Source: Myxococcota bacterium (lineage in GTDB: Bacteria; Myxococcota; Polyangia; GCA-2747355; JAKLHH01). From it: a stretch of 8,790 nt of DNA. The DNA lies in assembly GCA_022710245.1 (NCBI GenBank), contig JAKLHH010000247.1, positions 1 to 8,790 on the forward strand, given 5' to 3'. The notes under the pieces are model-generated. The model was not told where the DNA came from. It worked only from the letters and a program-made list of their open reading frames with translations, and ran no database searches. Positions 1 to 6,492 of the stretch are shown here, in pieces. Both the position numbers and the translations under genes were made by a program. The number at the start of each line of letters is the position of its first letter. The stretch's first letter is position 1.

Positions 1-137
1 CCACCCCGCGCACGAGGTCCACCCCACGCACGAGGTCCACCCCACGCACGAGGTCCACCCCACGCACGAGGTCCACCCCACGCGCGAGGTCCACCCCGCG
101 CACGAGGTCCATCCCGCGCACGAGGTCCATCCCGCGC
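1..137. repeat. 18-bp tandem repeat, seven full units plus 11 bases
   Basis: Seven head-to-tail 18-base units (1-18, 19-36, 37-54, 55-72, 73-90, 91-108, 109-126) and an 11-base partial unit (127-137) can be read directly. Consensus is CCACCCCRCGCACGAGGT. Units differ only at unit positions 4 (C or T), 8 (G or A) and 12 (A or G). The array continues past the left window edge or begins there. Because 18 is a multiple of 3 and no unit contains a stop, all three + frames are open: frame 2 reads HPAHEV/HPTHEV, frame 3 reads TPRTRS, frame 1 reads PPRARG. Frame 3 is in phase with the ATG at 138; frame 2 stays open to a TGA at 209-211. Each unit carries a GAGGT that resembles a ribosome binding site. 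There are no spacers, so this is not a CRISPR array. Confidence 0.97.
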
Positions 138-671
138 ATGCTCGCGCTCATCGCCGCGTTGACCCTCGGGTCCGGCGGTGCGCGCGCCGACTCCACCCAC
201 GACCGCCCTGACGGCCCGGTCAAGGTGGTGACGCCGCTGAAGACGCGCGTGGTGGAGTTCCACGGGCACCTCGGCCCCTACGTGGTCCTCGGCTATCGCC
301 TCGGCCTGCTCGCCCGCGAGCGTCTGAAGAGCCCCGGCTACTTCGATCTCAAGGCCGTGGTCGAGAGCCCGCTCGCGCCGCCGCCGTCCTGCTTCATCGA
401 CGGCGTCCAGCTCGGCTCGGGCTGCACCGTCGGCAAGCGCAACCTCGAGGTGAAGGCCGGGCCGATCGGGCGCGTCCTCTTCACCACCCGCGCGGGGCGC
501 TCGCTCGTCCTCTCGCTGAAGAGGGATCTCCCCGGGCGGATCAAGCAGTGGATCGCCGAGCTCGGGGTCGAGAAGGCCGGCGATCGCTGCCTCGCGCTGC
601 CCGCGGCGCAGCTCTTCGACGAGGCCCCCGGCCTCGTCCCTGCGAAGGGAGCCACTCGTGTCCAGCCCTGA
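138..671 (+). CDS. Exported FmdE-family protein
   Basis: This 177-aa protein resembles the FmdE family, named from an accessory gene of archaeal formylmethanofuran dehydrogenase operons but widespread in bacteria, where members are predicted zinc or metal binders of unsettled function. The family signature is visible: FHGHLGPYVVLGYRLG (residues 41-56) and, after Cys85, DGVQ (88-91) followed by GCTVGK (95-100). The canonical Cys after HGHL is replaced by Gly46, and no zinc-ribbon tail is present. Residues 1-17 form a hydrophobic stretch ending in ARA, a plausible signal peptide cut before Asp18, but it lacks the usual basic N-terminus. The reading frame is open upstream through the Arg-rich 18-bp repeats, so the true start may lie outside the window. 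With the ATG at 138, the nearest ribosome-binding-like site is GAGGT at 122-126, 11 bases away. The gene overlaps the next reductase gene by 14 bases, implying co-transcription. Family call is fairly sure; physiological role is unknown. Confidence 0.8.
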   Translation: MLALIAALTLGSGGARADSTHDRPDGPVKVVTPLKTRVVEFHGHLGPYVVLGYRLGLLARERLKSPGYFDLKAVVESPLAPPPSCFIDGVQLGSGCTVGKRNLEVKAGPIGRVLFTTRAGRSLVLSLKRDLPGRIKQWIAELGVEKAGDRCLALPAAQLFDEAPGLVPAKGATRVQP

Positions 672-1395
672 CCTCAGCGGCCAGCGCGCCGTCGTGACCG
701 GCGGCACCCGCGGCATCGGCGCCGCGATCACCCGCGCGCTCCTCGAGGCCGGCGCGACGGTGCGCGCGACCCACGTGGCCGACGAGGCCGCGGCGAGCGC
801 GTTCCAGGAGAGCTGCGGTCCGCTCGCCGGGCGGCTCTCGCTGCACCGCTTCGACGTCGCCGATCCAGCTGCCGTGCAGGCGTTCTTCTCCGGGCTCGAC
901 GGCCCGCTCGAGATCCTGGTCAACAACGCGGGCATCCGCCGCGACGCGCTCCTCGGGCTGATGCCGCGGGAGAGCTGGGACCAGGTCCTCGCGGTGGACC
1001 TGACGGCGGCCTTCCACACCTGCAAGCTCGCCGTGCGCGCGATGATGTCCGCGCGCTACGGCCGCATCGTCAACGTCTCCTCGCCGTCGGCGCTGCGCGG
1101 CCTCCCCGGCCAGGCCAACTACGCCGCCGCCAAGGCCGGCCTGATCGCCATGACCCGCTCGCTCGCGCTCGAGGTCGCCACCCGCGGCATCACCGCGAAC
1201 TGCGTCACGCCGGGGTTCGTGATGACCGACCTCCTGCGCGGGCTCCCCGAGGAGCGCCTGGCCGCGATGCGGGAGGAGGTGCCGATGAAGCGCTTCGCCG
1301 AGCCGGGCGAGGTCGCCGCGGCTGTGCTCTTCCTCTGCTCGCGCGAGGCGTCCTACGTGACCGGGAGCAACCTGATGGTCACGGGGGGGATCTAG
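658..1395 (+). CDS. FabG-like short-chain dehydrogenase/reductase
   Basis: A 245-aa classical SDR, of normal length for 3-oxoacyl-ACP reductase (FabG) and acetoacetyl-CoA reductase relatives. The cofactor motif TGGTRGIG is at residues 14-21 and NNAG at 89-92. The catalytic Ser142, Tyr155 and Lys159 lie in NVSS and GQANYAAAKAG, with the Ser-to-Tyr spacing of 13 seen in E. coli FabG. VTPGFVMTD and the C-terminal VTGSNLMVTGGI also match FabG-type enzymes. The tetrad Asn found in E. coli FabG (ETNLSS) is Asp114 here (AVDLTA). The expected reaction is NAD(P)H-dependent reduction of a 3-oxoacyl or similar ketone in the cytoplasm; the real substrate cannot be told from sequence. The start is GTG at 658, with AAGGGAG at 645-651 six bases upstream. 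It overlaps the FmdE-like gene by 14 bases, so the two are probably translationally coupled. No other fatty-acid genes are visible, so a role outside core fatty-acid synthesis is possible. Confidence 0.9.
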   Translation: MSSPDLSGQRAVVTGGTRGIGAAITRALLEAGATVRATHVADEAAASAFQESCGPLAGRLSLHRFDVADPAAVQAFFSGLDGPLEILVNNAGIRRDALLGLMPRESWDQVLAVDLTAAFHTCKLAVRAMMSARYGRIVNVSSPSALRGLPGQANYAAAKAGLIAMTRSLALEVATRGITANCVTPGFVMTDLLRGLPEERLAAMREEVPMKRFAEPGEVAAAVLFLCSREASYVTGSNLMVTGGI

Positions 1396-1420
1396 CCGGC
1401 AGATGAGGCCAGCGTCGAGC

Positions 1421-2071
1421 TCAGGGCTCGATGATGCCGCGCCGGATCGCCTCGGTGACGGCCTCCGTGCGGTTGGAGACCTCCAGCTTCGCGTAGATGT
1501 GCTCGAGGTGCGTGCGGACGGTGGCGCGGCTCAGCCCGAGCGTCTCGGCGGCGTCGCGGTTCGAGAGCCCGCGGGCGATGAGCTGCAGGATCTCCGTCTC
1601 CCGCGGGGTGAGCGCGGAGGCGGAGGTGCTCGCCGCCTCGGTCTGGAAGTGGCGCAGCAAGCGGCGGGCGAGCTGCGGCTGGATCACGCTGCCCCCCCGG
1701 CTCACCTCGCCGATCGCCTCGACGATGCGCTCCGCCGGGGTCCCCTTCAGCAGGTAGCCGCTCGCCCCGGCGCGGACCGCCTCGAGGACTCGCGCCTCCT
1801 CCTCGAAGATGGTGAAGATCAGGATCTCCACCGCCGGCTGCCGCGCCTTCACCTCGCGCACCACCTCCAGCCCGTCGAGGTCCGGGAGCCCGAGGTCGAG
1901 GAGGACCACCTGCGGCTCCAGCGCGCGGATCAGCTCGAGGCCGGTGCGCCCGTCGCGCGCGCTGCCGACGATCTCCAGCTGGGGGAAGCCCTCGAGGAGC
2001 CGGCGCTGTTTCTCCAGGATCGTCGGCTGGTCCTCGATCAGGAGCAGCCGGATGGGGCGCTGGTCGGTCAC
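1421..2071 (-). CDS. NarL/LuxR-family two-component response regulator
   Basis: A 216-aa cytoplasmic transcription regulator with the usual two-domain layout. The N-terminal receiver domain (about 6-125) has the acidic pair Glu13-Asp14, the phospho-acceptor Asp59 in LLDLGLPDLDG, Thr87, and the Tyr106/Lys109 switch residues. A LuxR-type helix-turn-helix (about 154-205) reads LTPRETEILQLIARGLSN, then LGLSRATVRTHLEHIYAKL. All key residues are intact, so phosphorylation-dependent DNA binding is expected. No histidine kinase is in the window, so its partner is elsewhere or the gene is an orphan. The start is GTG at 2071, chosen because the receiver fold begins at residue 7. No convincing ribosome binding site lies upstream. 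The gene is divergent from the PEGA-protein gene at 2163 and convergent with the reductase (25 bases between stop codons). Regulation of the neighbouring PEGA gene is plausible from layout but unproven. Confidence 0.93.
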   Translation of the reverse strand: MTDQRPIRLLLIEDQPTILEKQRRLLEGFPQLEIVGSARDGRTGLELIRALEPQVVLLDLGLPDLDGLEVVREVKARQPAVEILIFTIFEEEARVLEAVRAGASGYLLKGTPAERIVEAIGEVSRGGSVIQPQLARRLLRHFQTEAASTSASALTPRETEILQLIARGLSNRDAAETLGLSRATVRTHLEHIYAKLEVSNRTEAVTEAIRRGIIEP

Positions 2072-2072
2072 G

Positions 2073-2090
2073 AAGCAGAGTGTATGCCAA
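2073..2090 (-). promoter_or_regulatory. Sigma-54-like motif next to response-regulator start
   Basis: Read on the - strand, 2090 to 2073 is TTGGCATACACTCTGCTT. This fits the -24/-12 consensus TTGGCAYRNNNNTTGCW with one mismatch (C for the first T of the -12 TTGC). The GC of the -12 element is at 2076-2075, so transcription would begin near 2064, slightly inside the annotated coding start at 2071. Alternatively, TACACT at 2084-2079 could act as a -10 box for a leaderless transcript starting at about the GTG codon; its -35 match is poor. The motif is visible, but promoter activity is a guess. Confidence 0.25.
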
Positions 2091-2102
2091 CCAGCTTTCC
2101 GT

Positions 2103-2132
2103 TTGTAGCTCGCCGAGCTCTGTCGCTATAAT
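2103..2132 (+). promoter_or_regulatory. Promoter of the PEGA-protein gene
   Basis: A perfect TATAAT lies at 2127-2132, which is conspicuous in such GC-rich DNA. TTGTAG at 2103-2108, 18 bases upstream, matches the first half of TTGACA. A start of transcription near 2139 would leave a leader of about 24 bases before the ATG at 2163, containing GGAGG at 2150-2154. This is the best housekeeping-type promoter in the window. Confidence 0.65.
2107..2119. promoter_or_regulatory. 13-bp palindrome in promoter spacer, candidate operator
   Basis: AGCTCG-C-CGAGCT is a perfect inverted repeat with 6-base arms around a single central base. It lies between the -35-like and -10 elements of the PEGA-gene promoter, and 36 bases from the divergent response-regulator start. 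That position suits a regulator controlling one or both genes. Caution: GAGCTC-type words are common in the coding DNA of this GC-rich window, so chance is possible. Confidence 0.4.
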
Positions 2133-2162
2133 CCCCTTGCCTGACACCTGGAGGCAGATCCG

Positions 2163-3365
2163 ATGAGAAGGATGGCCCTCGGTTCCCTCGCGCTGCTCCT
2201 CTGGATGGGCAGCGGGGCGGCGCTTGCACAGACGAAGATCGCGGTGCTGGGCATCGAGCCCCTCGACGCACCGCCGGAGTCGGCCACCCGCGTGGCCGAG
2301 GCGCTGAAGGCGCAGGTGCGTCAGTCGCCGGGCTTCAAGCTCGTGCTCGGCAAGACGCTCGAGGAGATCAAGCTGGTCTTCGGGTGCGTCGATGAGAAGC
2401 CCGACTGCATGGCGCGCGTGGGGCGCAGCCTGCAGGCCGGCAAGCTCCTCTGGGGCTCGCTGAAGAAGAGCGGCTCGAGCTACCACCTGACGATCAAGCT
2501 CCTCGACGTGCCGAGCGCGACGGTGGAGAAGTTCATCAGCGAGAGCGTCTCCGGCGCCGAGGTCGCGGATCCCCGGGCGCTCATCGAGCGCCTGACGCGC
2601 AGCTTTCTGCCCGGCGCGCGCGGCTCGCTGCGGGTCAGCGCCAGCGTCGCCGGCGCGACCGTCCAGGTCTCCGCCCGCGAGATGGGAGAGACCCAGCCTG
2701 GCGGGCTGGTGATCCCGGATCTCAAGCCAGGGACCTACGAGGTGCGCGTCACGAAGGAGCACTACCGCCCCTGGGTGCAGAACGTCGTCGTCGCTGGAGG
2801 GCAGACCACCGAGATCGAGGCGCAGCTCGAGGCGCTCAAGACAGAGGGCGGTGATCAGCCCCCCGCGACGCAGCCGCTGGTGACGCCCAAGGGCGTGGGC
2901 TCGCGCACCGGCTGGAAGGCCGCCTTCTGGACCATGGCGGCCCTCACCGTCGGGTTCGGCGCGGCCATCGTCGGCACCGGCGTCACGGTGCTCAACAAGC
3001 AGAGCGACAAGGAAGCCGCCATCAACGGGTACAAGGGGCCGGACGGGAGCCTCTTCGGCCGTGGCGTGGAGGACGTCTGCGAGGTGACGGGCAGCGCGAA
3101 GGGGGACGCGAGCGCCATCGCCAGCGCCTGCGACAGCGGCCACACCTTCGCCACGCTGACCAACGTCTTCGTCGCGCTGACGGCGGTCTCCGCGGTGGTG
3201 ACCGGCATCTTCTACTGGAAGGCGTACATCCAGAAGCCGACGGCCGACGAGCAGCAGCCCGAGGAGCGCTCGACCTTCACGCGCCGGTCCTCGCCCACTC
3301 GATGGATGGTCGCGCCGGCGGTCGGGCCGACGGGCGGCGGGCTCGGGCTCGGGCTCAGGTTCTAG
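2163..3365 (+). CDS. Secreted PEGA-domain protein with two membrane helices
   Basis: A 400-aa envelope protein. Residues 1-22 are a signal peptide (MRRM, a hydrophobic core, cleavage after ALA22). Residues about 24-150 form an alpha/beta domain with Cys75 and Cys82 (GCVDEKPDC), then GRSLQAGKLLWGSLKK, of the sort that precedes PEGA domains in myxobacterial proteins. About 154-225 is a PEGA-like beta domain (GLVIPDLKPGTYEVRVTKEHYRPW). A linker leads to membrane helices at about 253-277 and 329-352, separated by a loop with Cys306 and Cys323. The tail ends in a Gly-rich GPTGGGLGLGLRF. PEGA domains are thought to bind surface or envelope carbohydrate or protein partners; no enzymatic residues are seen. 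The ATG at 2163 has GGAGG eight bases upstream and a good promoter. It is transcribed divergently from the response regulator and shares its architecture with the gene starting at 7122. The exact function is unknown. Confidence 0.85.
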   Translation: MRRMALGSLALLLWMGSGAALAQTKIAVLGIEPLDAPPESATRVAEALKAQVRQSPGFKLVLGKTLEEIKLVFGCVDEKPDCMARVGRSLQAGKLLWGSLKKSGSSYHLTIKLLDVPSATVEKFISESVSGAEVADPRALIERLTRSFLPGARGSLRVSASVAGATVQVSAREMGETQPGGLVIPDLKPGTYEVRVTKEHYRPWVQNVVVAGGQTTEIEAQLEALKTEGGDQPPATQPLVTPKGVGSRTGWKAAFWTMAALTVGFGAAIVGTGVTVLNKQSDKEAAINGYKGPDGSLFGRGVEDVCEVTGSAKGDASAIASACDSGHTFATLTNVFVALTAVSAVVTGIFYWKAYIQKPTADEQQPEERSTFTRRSSPTRWMVAPAVGPTGGGLGLGLRF

Positions 3366-3520
3366 CTCTCTCTCCCTCCTCTTCTTCACCCTCCTCTTCT
3401 TTATCGTCGCGCCCCAGGTCTCCTCTCCTTCCCTTCCTTCGATGCGAGGCCGACTCGGCCCGCGGACCCTCGGCGAGCGCCAGGAGCGTAGGAAGGGGAG
3501 AGAGACGGAAGGCGAGGAAC
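3366..3520. other. Convergent intergenic region with polypyrimidine tract
   Basis: This 155-base gap lies between two convergent stop codons. On the + strand, 3366-3402 contains one purine (3388) in 37 bases, and 3419-3440 is a second unbroken 22-base pyrimidine run. The right side (3490-3505) is purine-rich and complementary to both. I see no gene in it. The composition, unlike the rest of the window, suggests a transcription-termination or structural region. Confidence 0.75.
3428..3500. terminator. Inverted repeat, possible bidirectional terminator
   Basis: CCTTCCCTTCCT (3427-3438) pairs with AGGAAGGGGAG (3490-3500), giving an 11-bp stem with one G-U pair in RNA and a 51-base loop that itself contains GCCG/CGGC-type stems. 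A competing perfect 10-bp pairing joins TCTCTCTCCC (3367-3376) to GGGAGAGAGA (3496-3505). Located between convergent stops, it may end transcription from both sides. There is no classic T-tract after the stem, so the terminator call is tentative. Confidence 0.4.
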
Positions 3521-6325
3521 CTAGAGCTGCTGCTGGAGCGCCTTCGCCTCGGCGCTGCCCGGGTCCGCCTTGAGCGCCTTCTGCACCGCCGCGCGAGCCT
3601 TGCCGCGGTCCTTGCGCTGCAGGTGGACGCGCGCGAGCTGGACGTGAAGCGGCGCGGGCTTCTCGGGCTCGAGCAGGAGCGCCGTCTCCAGGTGCCACAC
3701 GGCGCGATCCAGCTCGGGCCTGGGCGCCGGCGCAGAGAGCGCCTCGGCGAGGAGCTGGTGCAGGCGGATCGAGCCCGGGTTGATGTAGTAGCCCATCTGG
3801 CCGTAGCTGCGGAGGCCGGCGTAGTCCTTCTTCTCGGCGAGGAGCTCGAGGAGCTGCTCCACCAGCGGGTAGCTCTGCTGCTCGAGGCCGAGCCAGCCCT
3901 TCAGCTCGGCGATCAGGCGGTCCTTCTGGCCGGTCTTCTTGTACACGCGCGCGAGGGCCAGGTAGGGCTTGTAACTCTCCGGGTCGAGGCGCTTGGCCGC
4001 CTCGAGCTGCGTCTGCGCCTCGCGGCTGTCGTTGCGCGCCAGGGCCAGGCTGCCCAGCTCGAAGCGCACGTCGAAGCTGTCGCCGCCCGCGGCGATCAGC
4101 CGCCGGAGGAGCTTCTCCACCGTGGCCGCGTCGTTGCGCGCCCGCGCGCCCTGCGCCGCCGCGAAGAGCGCCAGCCGCTGCTTGCCGTCGAGCGCGAGCG
4201 CCTTCTGCGCCTGCGCGTCGGCCTCCTTCACCTTGCCGGCGCGGAGCTGGGCGATGGCGAGCTCGGCCTGCGCCACGGCGTCCTGCGGCCGCGCGGCCGC
4301 CACCTTCTCCCGCGCGGGGAGGTCCCCGTACGCGCCCAGGTCGACGATCCAGTTGCGCCCGTACAGCGCCAGCCGCTTCAGCTCGCCCTCGCGGAAGCGA
4401 CGGTCGAGCTCGGCGAGCGGCACGCCCGTCGCCGCCGGGAGGATCTGCTCGGTGCGCTTGCCCTGGCCGTAGGCGGCGAGCGTCCCCACGATCCGGTCCA
4501 TCCCCCAGCCCTTGATCAGGAAGTCGACCTGGCGGCTCCCCTGGTAGTAGGCGACCACCATCTCCGCCATGCTCTTGGCCTGCGTGAAGGCCGTGTTCAT
4601 CGCCGCGAAGCCCTTCACCCGCCCGGCCTTCAGCGCGCGGAACATGTCGAAGTCGTTCTCGCGCTTCCACTCGGCGCGCGCGAGCGGCGGCTCCAGCTCG
4701 GCGAACCCCTCGGTGAGCCAGCGCGGCACCCGCGAGCGGCTCATCTGGATGGTGAAGATGTGGTTGAGCTCGTGCCAGAGCACCTGGCCCCAGTTGAAGT
4801 AGTCGCGGGAGGGGCTTGTCCGGAGGAAGGGGTTCGTCGAGGTGATCACCCGACCGAAGCAGACACCGATCGCGGAGAGGCCGGGCAGGCCCACGGTGCG
4901 CACCGCGTACTGCTCCGGATCGTTGAAGAGCTCGATGACGATCGGCCCCTTCGGGGTGAAGCGGTACTTCTTCTGGTAGATGCCGTAGGCCTTCTCCAGG
5001 AGCGGCACCACCACGCGCCGCATCTTCGCCACGTACTCCTTGTGCACGCGCAGGCGGAAGTGCTTGCTGTCGAAGAAGGTGTACTCCTTGGCGAGCACGT
5101 CCTCGAAGAGGTTCAGCAGGTTGAAGTTCTGCACGTTGAACGGGTCGCCCTTCCACGCCTTGCGCAGGAAGTCGAGCCCCTTCGCGTCCTCGCCCATCCG
5201 CAGGTAGTTGGTGCCGAGGTCGGCGAGCGAGTACCAGTCCTCCGGGTCGATCTTGATCGCCTGCTTCGAGAGCTCGATCGACTCCGCGTAGCGGTGCTGG
5301 CGGACGCCGAGGGAGACCACGTCGTGGAAGAAGCGCGTGTAGCGCGGGTTGAGCTTGAGCACGCGGTCGCGCGTGCGCTCGAAGGCCTTGCCGTCGTCGC
5401 GCAGGAACTGGCTGGCGCCGAGGACGCTGAGCGCCCAGAGGTGGTTCGGGTTCCGCTGCAGCGCCTGCGCGAGCAGCGCCTCGGCGGGCGCGAACTCCTC
5501 GGCGTCGACCAGCATGTGCGCCCGCAGCGCGGCGGCGTCGACGCTCTGCGGGCTCACCTTCTCCGCGCGCTCGATCAGCTTGCGCGCCTCCTCCACGTCG
5601 TTCGACTGCTCCAGCTTGACCTTGGCCAGGCCGAGGAGCGCCTCGACGCGGTTCGGGTTGAGCGCCAGCGCCTTGCCGTAGTGCTGCTCGGCGTGGCCCG
5701 CCTCGTACTTCTCCAGCGAGATCTCGGCCAGCTCGAGCCAGGCCTCGAGGTGCTTGGCGTCGGCCTTGGTCGCGTCGCTGTAGGTGTCGTAGGCGTCCTT
5801 GAAGTTGTCCTTGGAATTGTCGGTGTAGCGGCAGGCCATCGCCACGTAGGTGAGCTGCTCGGCAGACTTCTTGTCGATCTTGTCGGCCGCGAAGTCGTCG
5901 TAGAAGCGGTCGAAGACGGTCTTCGCGTCGGCGGCCTTGCCCTGCTCGTGGAGCACGATCCCGAGGAACGCGTGCGCGCGGTAGTACTTCCCCGAGGCGG
6001 CGATCGCCTCGCGCAGGGTCTTCTCCGCGGCCGGGAGCTGCCCGGAGAGGCGCAGCGCCTCGCCGGCCACCGTCAGCGCCGCCGCCTTCTCCTTGCCGCG
6101 GGCGACGGCGCGCGCTGTCTTCACCGCCTCGGCGTAGCGCCCCTGCTCGAGCTGGACCCGGGCGAGCGCGAGCTGCGCCCGCGGCGCCCCCTTCAGCTTG
6201 CCGAGGGCGGCCTCCGCCTCGGCGTACTTGCCTCCCCGGGCGAGCGCCTCGGCGTCATCGATCGGCGCGCCCCAGGCCGCCGGCGCGAGGAGCAGCAGGG
6301 TGATGGTGAGGAGGGTGGACCTCAT
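3521..6325 (-). CDS. Exported TPR protein with peptidase MA-like metalloprotease core
   Basis: A 934-aa protein with a signal peptide (1-19, cut after AWG). About 20-410 consists of tandem TPR-like helical repeats such as AVKTARAVARGKEKAAAL and HYGKALALNPNRVEALLGLA. A gluzincin-like peptidase MA domain follows (about 420-600). Its HELNH (518-522) supplies two zinc-binding histidines and the catalytic Glu519, and WLTEGFAE (536-543) supplies the third ligand, probably Glu539. A second TPR block runs from about 665 to the end. All zinc-site residues are intact, so activity on a periplasmic or surface protein or peptide is likely, with the TPRs as scaffold; the substrate is unknown. The ATG at 6325 is preceded by GAGGT (6338-6334) eight bases away. 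It is a single-gene unit, divergent from the membrane protein at 6521 and convergent with the PEGA gene. A very long open frame lies antisense to it, typical of GC-rich codon bias. Confidence 0.9.
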   Translation of the reverse strand: MRSTLLTITLLLLAPAAWGAPIDDAEALARGGKYAEAEAALGKLKGAPRAQLALARVQLEQGRYAEAVKTARAVARGKEKAAALTVAGEALRLSGQLPAAEKTLREAIAASGKYYRAHAFLGIVLHEQGKAADAKTVFDRFYDDFAADKIDKKSAEQLTYVAMACRYTDNSKDNFKDAYDTYSDATKADAKHLEAWLELAEISLEKYEAGHAEQHYGKALALNPNRVEALLGLAKVKLEQSNDVEEARKLIERAEKVSPQSVDAAALRAHMLVDAEEFAPAEALLAQALQRNPNHLWALSVLGASQFLRDDGKAFERTRDRVLKLNPRYTRFFHDVVSLGVRQHRYAESIELSKQAIKIDPEDWYSLADLGTNYLRMGEDAKGLDFLRKAWKGDPFNVQNFNLLNLFEDVLAKEYTFFDSKHFRLRVHKEYVAKMRRVVVPLLEKAYGIYQKKYRFTPKGPIVIELFNDPEQYAVRTVGLPGLSAIGVCFGRVITSTNPFLRTSPSRDYFNWGQVLWHELNHIFTIQMSRSRVPRWLTEGFAELEPPLARAEWKRENDFDMFRALKAGRVKGFAAMNTAFTQAKSMAEMVVAYYQGSRQVDFLIKGWGMDRIVGTLAAYGQGKRTEQILPAATGVPLAELDRRFREGELKRLALYGRNWIVDLGAYGDLPAREKVAAARPQDAVAQAELAIAQLRAGKVKEADAQAQKALALDGKQRLALFAAAQGARARNDAATVEKLLRRLIAAGGDSFDVRFELGSLALARNDSREAQTQLEAAKRLDPESYKPYLALARVYKKTGQKDRLIAELKGWLGLEQQSYPLVEQLLELLAEKKDYAGLRSYGQMGYYINPGSIRLHQLLAEALSAPAPRPELDRAVWHLETALLLEPEKPAPLHVQLARVHLQRKDRGKARAAVQKALKADPGSAEAKALQQQL

Positions 6326-6361
6326 GGTTCGCTACCTCGAGAAGTATGGGTCGGCCGCAAG

Positions 6362-6374
6362 CGTACACTATACG
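6362..6374 (-). promoter_or_regulatory. Possible -10 box and overlapping operator for peptidase gene
   Basis: Read on the - strand, 6372-6367 is TATAGT, a good -10 match 42 bases upstream of the ATG at 6325. It is embedded in the inverted repeat CGTA-(5)-TACG. No recognisable -35 is found 16-18 bases upstream, so the promoter would need an activator or another sigma factor. Confidence 0.35.
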
Positions 6375-6463
6375 AGCTGGTCGCGGCAGCTCCCCCGCCT
6401 CGGGGCGTCGCTCCAGAGGTTGCTACGGAAGACGGCGGCCCGACCTGCCCAGCGTGCAAAGGG

Positions 6464-6492
6464 CTGGCATGGCGGGGAGGCGCCGTGTACTC
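6464..6492 (+). promoter_or_regulatory. Weak candidate promoter for the small membrane protein
   Basis: CTGGCA (6464-6469) matches four of six TTGACA bases, and TACTCT (6487-6492) matches three of six TATAAT bases, with a 17-base spacer. Transcription would start near 6499, about 22 bases before the ATG at 6521. Placement is good but the boxes are weak. Confidence 0.25.

Noticed and set aside
1..137. CRISPR array
   Set aside because: Units are directly abutting 18-mers with no spacers, and no cas gene is present.
1396..1420. Terminator between the convergent reductase and regulator genes
   Set aside because: Only 25 bases, with no stable stem and no T-tract visible.
1392..5156. Long - strand open frame (1254 codons) crossing several genes
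   Set aside because: It overlaps the response regulator and peptidase genes out of frame and runs antisense to the first PEGA gene. Its composition is Arg/Ala/Gly-rich and lacks any motif. It is a shadow of the real genes.
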